A stretch of 10,432 nucleotides of DNA, from NCBI GenBank assembly GCA_945938055.1, contig CAMEUH010000075.1, positions 1-10,432 on the forward strand, given 5' to 3'. The DNA is from an uncultured Eubacteriaceae bacterium. Its GTDB lineage: Bacteria > Bacillota > Clostridia > Lachnospirales > Lachnospiraceae. A program made the position numbers and the translations under genes. The notes under the pieces were generated by a model that saw nothing but the letters and a program-made list of their open reading frames with translations, made no database searches and was not told the origin of the DNA. Within the stretch, counting starts at the first letter, position 1; each line of letters starts with the position of its first letter. Below, one piece after another: positions 8,261 to 10,432 of the stretch.

Positions 8261-8494
8261 TTATTCCACGATATATGGCTTTAAAATCTCGATAATGGTA
8301 TCAACATTTTCTTCTGCATGAATGTTGAGTTCAATTGGTTTTGCAAGGTCGAGACTGAAAATTCCCATGATGGACTTTGCATCAATGACATAACGGCCGG
8401 AAACCAAATCGAAATCAACATCAAACTTCGTAATGTCATTTACGAATGACTTAACCTTATCGATGGAATTTAATGAGATTGAAACAGTTTTCAT
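8261..8494 (-). CDS. HPr-family protein lacking the active-site histidine (Crh-like)
   Basis: This 77-residue protein aligns with the PTS phosphocarrier HPr without gaps over most of its length. The region around HPr Ser46 is kept as AKSIMGIFSLDLAKPIEL (S41 is the equivalent serine), the hydrophobic pattern before it (TKFDVDFDL) fits HPr helix 1/strand 2, and the end is IIEILKPYIVE. The phosphorylation loop is gone: where HPr has G-I-H15-A-R-P-A, this protein has N-S-I-D-K-V, so neither the histidine nor the conserved arginine and proline remain. It should be unable to pass phosphate from Enzyme I to PTS permeases. It might be phosphorylated on S41 by HPr kinase and act in catabolite control, as Bacillus Crh does; that is inference. 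GGAGG (8503-8507, minus strand) lies 8 nt before the ATG. It is a single-gene unit with its own promoter and terminator. Confidence 0.85.
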   Translation of the reverse strand: MKTVSISLNSIDKVKSFVNDITKFDVDFDLVSGRYVIDAKSIMGIFSLDLAKPIELNIHAEENVDTIIEILKPYIVE

Positions 8495-8510
8495 ATGAAA
8501 TACCTCCGTA

Positions 8511-8544
8511 ATTTAGTGTACCCGATAATCAATATTTAGTGTAC
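8511..8544 (-). repeat. 11-bp perfect direct repeat in the HPr-like gene leader
   Basis: ATTTAGTGTAC occurs at 8511-8521 and again at 8534-8544, 23 bp start to start. On the transcribed (minus) strand it reads GTACACTAAAT twice, between the predicted transcription start (near 8548) and the ribosome binding site (8503-8507). Two identical sites at about two helical turns downstream of a start site look like a tandem operator, but no known regulator motif is recognised. Confidence 0.6.
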
Positions 8545-8554
8545 ACGCTCTATC

Positions 8555-8586
8555 ATTATATTATCTTTTTGGGCTGAATATGTCAA
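8555..8586 (-). promoter_or_regulatory. Promoter of the HPr-like gene
   Basis: A perfect -35 box TTGACA is read on the minus strand (complement of 8581-8586). The -10 lies in an AT-rich stretch. TAATAT (complement of 8558-8563) gives a 17-bp spacer, while the perfect TATAAT (complement of 8555-8560) gives a long 20-bp spacer. Which is used cannot be settled by eye, but a sigma-A promoter here is likely. Confidence 0.6.
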
Positions 8587-8597
8587 TGAAATTGACG
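8582..8597. promoter_or_regulatory. Inverted repeat at back-to-back -35 boxes
   Basis: GTCAAT (8582-8587) and ATTGAC (8591-8596) form a perfect 6-bp inverted repeat around GAA. The left half belongs to the minus-strand TTGACA, and the right half to a plus-strand TTGACG (8592-8597) that could serve mtaB. The -10 for mtaB is poor (TAATGA at 8615-8620 with a 17-bp spacer), so its promoter is tentative. The symmetry may simply reflect two facing -35 elements. Confidence 0.4.
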
Positions 8598-8654
8598 TTT
8601 TTTCTTAACATTTTTAATGATTAATTTGCAGAAAGGACAAGGACAGAATTTTTT

Positions 8655-9971
8655 ATGAGAAGAGCAGCGTTTCACAATCTTGGATGTAAAGTGAATGCAT
8701 ATGAAACCCAGAGCATGGAACAGATGCTTCGGGATGCAGGATATGAGATTGTGGATTTTGAAAAGGATGAGGCAGACGTATATATTATCAATACCTGTTC
8801 CGTAACGAATATTGCAGACCGTAAGTCCAGACAAATGCTTCATAAGGCAAGAAAAAAGAATCCGGATGCGGTTGTGGTTGCGGCAGGATGTTATGTGCAG
8901 GCTGCGCCAAAGGAAGTATTGGAGGATGCAGCCGTTGACCTTGTGATTGGAAATAACAAAAAGATTGAACTGGTTTCCATCCTGGAGGAATACTTTAAGG
9001 AAAAGAATGGAGAGAATGTCATTGATATCGGACAGGAAAAAGAATATGAAAATCTCCGGATTGAAACCGTTTCTGAGCATACGAGGGCTTATATCAAGGT
9101 GCAGGACGGATGCAATCAGTTCTGCTCGTACTGTATTATTCCGTATACACGGGGAAGAATAAGAAGCAGGAAGCCGGATGAAGTGATTCAGGAAGTGGAG
9201 CGTCTTTCGAAAAACGGTTATCAGGAAGTGGTTCTTACCGGAATCCACCTTAGCTCCTATGGAAAGGACTTTGAGGAAGCAGAAAGAATTTCATTAATTG
9301 AACTCATTGAAATGGTAAGCGGTGTAAAGGGAATTGAAAGGATTCGGCTGGGCTCACTGGAACCAAGAATTGTAACAAGGGAATTCACAGAAAGACTTCG
9401 AAAGATTCCTCAAATCTGTCCACATTTTCATTTGTCCCTGCAAAGTGGCTGTGATACTACCTTAAAACGTATGAACCGAAAATATACCACGAAGGAATAT
9501 GAAGAGGGATGCAGGATTTTAAGGGAGTATTTCGAAAATCCGGCAATTACCACCGATGTCATTGTAGGATTTCCACAGGAGACAGCTGAGGAATTTGAGC
9601 AGACGAAGGAGTTTCTTAAGACAATCCATTTCTTTGAGATGCATGTGTTTAAGTATTCCAGACGAAAAGGTACTGTTGCAGACCGGATGGAGGGGCAGGT
9701 GCCGGATGAAATCAAGAATCTGCGTAGTGATGAACTGCTTATGCTGGGGGAACAGATGTCGGAAGAATACAGAAGGCAGTTCCTCGGGAAAAAATGTGCG
9801 GTACTTTTTGAAGAATCGGTTACAATAAATGGGGAAGAATATTATACCGGACACACAGATACTTATGTCAGGGTTGCGGTAAGAACAGGAGAAAATCTTG
9901 AAAATCAGATTCTTTCCGTTACAATCCTTGATTTTCTGGCAAAAGATATCATGCTTGGAACGATTAGTTAA
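8655..9971 (+). CDS. mtaB: tRNA (t6A37-C2)-methylthiotransferase
   Basis: MtaB is a radical-SAM enzyme with two Fe-S clusters that converts t6A37 to ms2t6A37 in tRNAs reading ANN codons. The N-terminal UPF0004 domain supplies C11 (LGCKVNAYET), C48 (NTCSVTN) and C79 (GCYVQ). The LGCKVN signature separates MtaB from MiaB and RimO. The radical-SAM cluster is C153-x3-C157-x2-C160 (CNQFCSYC), followed by IIPYTRGRIRSR. VVLTGIHLSSYG, LSLQSGCDTTLKRMNRKY and TDVIVGFPQET are conserved in the core, and the last about 65 residues fit a TRAM RNA-binding domain. Length (438) is normal. AAGGA at 8639-8643 is 11 nt before the ATG, a long spacing; an AAAGGA also lies at 8632-8637. The gene is transcribed away from the HPr-like gene and is followed by a promoter for ireB. 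Confidence 0.95.
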   Translation: MRRAAFHNLGCKVNAYETQSMEQMLRDAGYEIVDFEKDEADVYIINTCSVTNIADRKSRQMLHKARKKNPDAVVVAAGCYVQAAPKEVLEDAAVDLVIGNNKKIELVSILEEYFKEKNGENVIDIGQEKEYENLRIETVSEHTRAYIKVQDGCNQFCSYCIIPYTRGRIRSRKPDEVIQEVERLSKNGYQEVVLTGIHLSSYGKDFEEAERISLIELIEMVSGVKGIERIRLGSLEPRIVTREFTERLRKIPQICPHFHLSLQSGCDTTLKRMNRKYTTKEYEEGCRILREYFENPAITTDVIVGFPQETAEEFEQTKEFLKTIHFFEMHVFKYSRRKGTVADRMEGQVPDEIKNLRSDELLMLGEQMSEEYRRQFLGKKCAVLFEESVTINGEEYYTGHTDTYVRVAVRTGENLENQILSVTILDFLAKDIMLGTIS

Positions 9972-9981
9972 GGATTACTAC

Positions 9982-10010
9982 TTGTTTTAATTCCCGTTTT
10001 ATATTAGAAT
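9982..10010 (+). promoter_or_regulatory. Sigma-A promoter of ireB-ruvX
   Basis: TTGTTT (9982-9987) and TAGAAT (10005-10010) are 17 bp apart, with a predicted start near 10017 and an SD following at 10024. The -10 is good and the -35 weak. No terminator hairpin is visible between mtaB and this promoter, so read-through from mtaB may also feed ireB. Confidence 0.55.
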
Positions 10011-10038
10011 GTAGTTTGGAAGTAAAGGACGTGATGTG

Positions 10039-10302
10039 ATGATGAACGATTTAACAAAGACACAATTTATACAGATAGAGACATTTGCAGATCTTTCTGT
10101 TTCAGAGATAATTGAGCGTGTATATGTTGCACTTAAGGAGAAGGGATATAATCCTGTCAACCAGATTGTGGGTTATATCATGTCCGGTGATCCTACGTAT
10201 ATCACCAGTCATAATAATGCCAGAAGTCTTATCATGAAGGTAGAACGTGATGAGATTGTGGAAGAGGTTCTGAAATATTTTATTAAGACTAAGGGATTAT
10301 AA
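10039..10302 (+). CDS. ireB: IreB family regulatory phosphoprotein (UPF0297)
   Basis: This small protein of about 87 residues is recognised from EKGYNPVNQIVGYIMSGDPTYITSHNNARSLIMKVERDEIVEE, listed here in segments: EKGYNPVNQIVGYIMSGDP (about 37-55), ARSLIMKVERDEIVEE (about 65-80). In Enterococcus faecalis IreB is phosphorylated on N-terminal threonines by the PASTA kinase IreK and influences cephalosporin resistance. Two threonines sit near the N-terminus here as well (NDLTKTQF). Three in-frame starts lie in tandem: GTG 10036, ATG 10039 and ATG 10042, with AAAGGA at 10024-10029 giving spacings of 6, 9 and 12 nt. ATG 10039 is chosen as the compromise; GTG 10036 is a real alternative. ruvX begins 2 bp after the stop, the standard Firmicutes arrangement. 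Function in this organism is inferred from the family. Confidence 0.93.
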   Translation: MMNDLTKTQFIQIETFADLSVSEIIERVYVALKEKGYNPVNQIVGYIMSGDPTYITSHNNARSLIMKVERDEIVEEVLKYFIKTKGL

Positions 10303-10304
10303 GG

Positions 10305-10432
10305 ATGAGGATTCTTGGACTGGATTATGGAAGCAGGACAGTAGGGGTTGCGGTTAGTGACCCTTTGCTTGTGACAGCGCAGGGAGTGGAGACCATTACG
10401 CGCAAGGAAGAAAATAAATTAAGACAAACCCT
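10305..10432 (+). CDS. ruvX: RuvX/YqgF family Holliday junction resolvase or pre-16S rRNA nuclease, 5' part only
   Basis: Only 42 codons are present before the window ends. They read MRILGLDYGSRTVGVAVSD and then PLLVTAQGVETI, the RNase H-fold signature of the YqgF/RuvX family, with D7 as the first catalytic aspartate. The family processes the 5' end of pre-16S rRNA in E. coli and has been proposed to resolve Holliday junctions. AAGG at the ireB stop (10301-10304) and a preceding AAGGGA serve as the SD, and the 2-bp gap suggests translational coupling to ireB. Confidence 0.9.
   Translation, partial: MRILGLDYGSRTVGVAVSDPLLVTAQGVETITRKEENKLRQT

Noticed and set aside
8583..9248. Antisense open frame of 221 codons opposite mtaB
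   Set aside because: It covers the conserved MtaB core in the other strand, and its composition is a shadow of that gene.

Overview
The window looks like ordinary chromosome from a low-to-moderate GC Gram-positive anaerobe of the Clostridia, most likely a Lachnospiraceae member. The grounds are strong GGAGG-type ribosome binding sites, sigma-A promoters, UUG/GUG starts, and the gene families and order (scpA-scpB, prmA-rsmE, nifS-thiI, mtaB, ireB-ruvX). The assignment rests on protein and context recognition, not on a database search. No CRISPR array, insertion sequence, prophage, tRNA or rRNA is visible.

Layout. (1) Positions 1-1143 hold a leader RNA that matches the NiCo (czcD) riboswitch architecture. 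It has a four-way-junction aptamer overlapping an intrinsic terminator, and it lies ahead of a cation diffusion facilitator exporter. (2) Positions about 1161-8192 form a long same-strand operon with gaps of 7-63 bp, headed by a good sigma-A promoter: scpA, scpB, an M18 aminopeptidase interrupted by an in-frame amber codon, prmA, rsmE, a NifS-type cysteine desulfurase and thiI. (3) Positions 8193-8654 hold a minus-strand gene for a small HPr-like protein that lacks the phosphorylatable histidine but keeps the regulatory serine motif. It ends in a hairpin terminator facing thiI. Its promoter is back to back with that of mtaB, and its leader carries an 11-bp direct repeat. (4) Positions 8655-10432 hold mtaB, a promoter, ireB and the start of ruvX, which runs off the window.

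How the genes fit together. The exporter is probably induced by its own metal (Co/Ni, possibly Fe). ScpA and ScpB are the non-SMC subunits of the chromosome condensin. PrmA, RsmE, ThiI and MtaB all modify the translation apparatus (ribosomal protein L11, 16S rRNA m3U1498, tRNA s4U8, tRNA ms2t6A37). The cysteine desulfurase next to thiI is the likely sulfur donor for the rhodanese-less ThiI. IreB and RuvX form the usual Firmicutes pair.

The points most worth a second look are the riboswitch, the amber-interrupted but otherwise intact aminopeptidase, and the catalytically dead HPr paralogue with its repeat-containing leader. I do not see a wholly new multi-gene system here.
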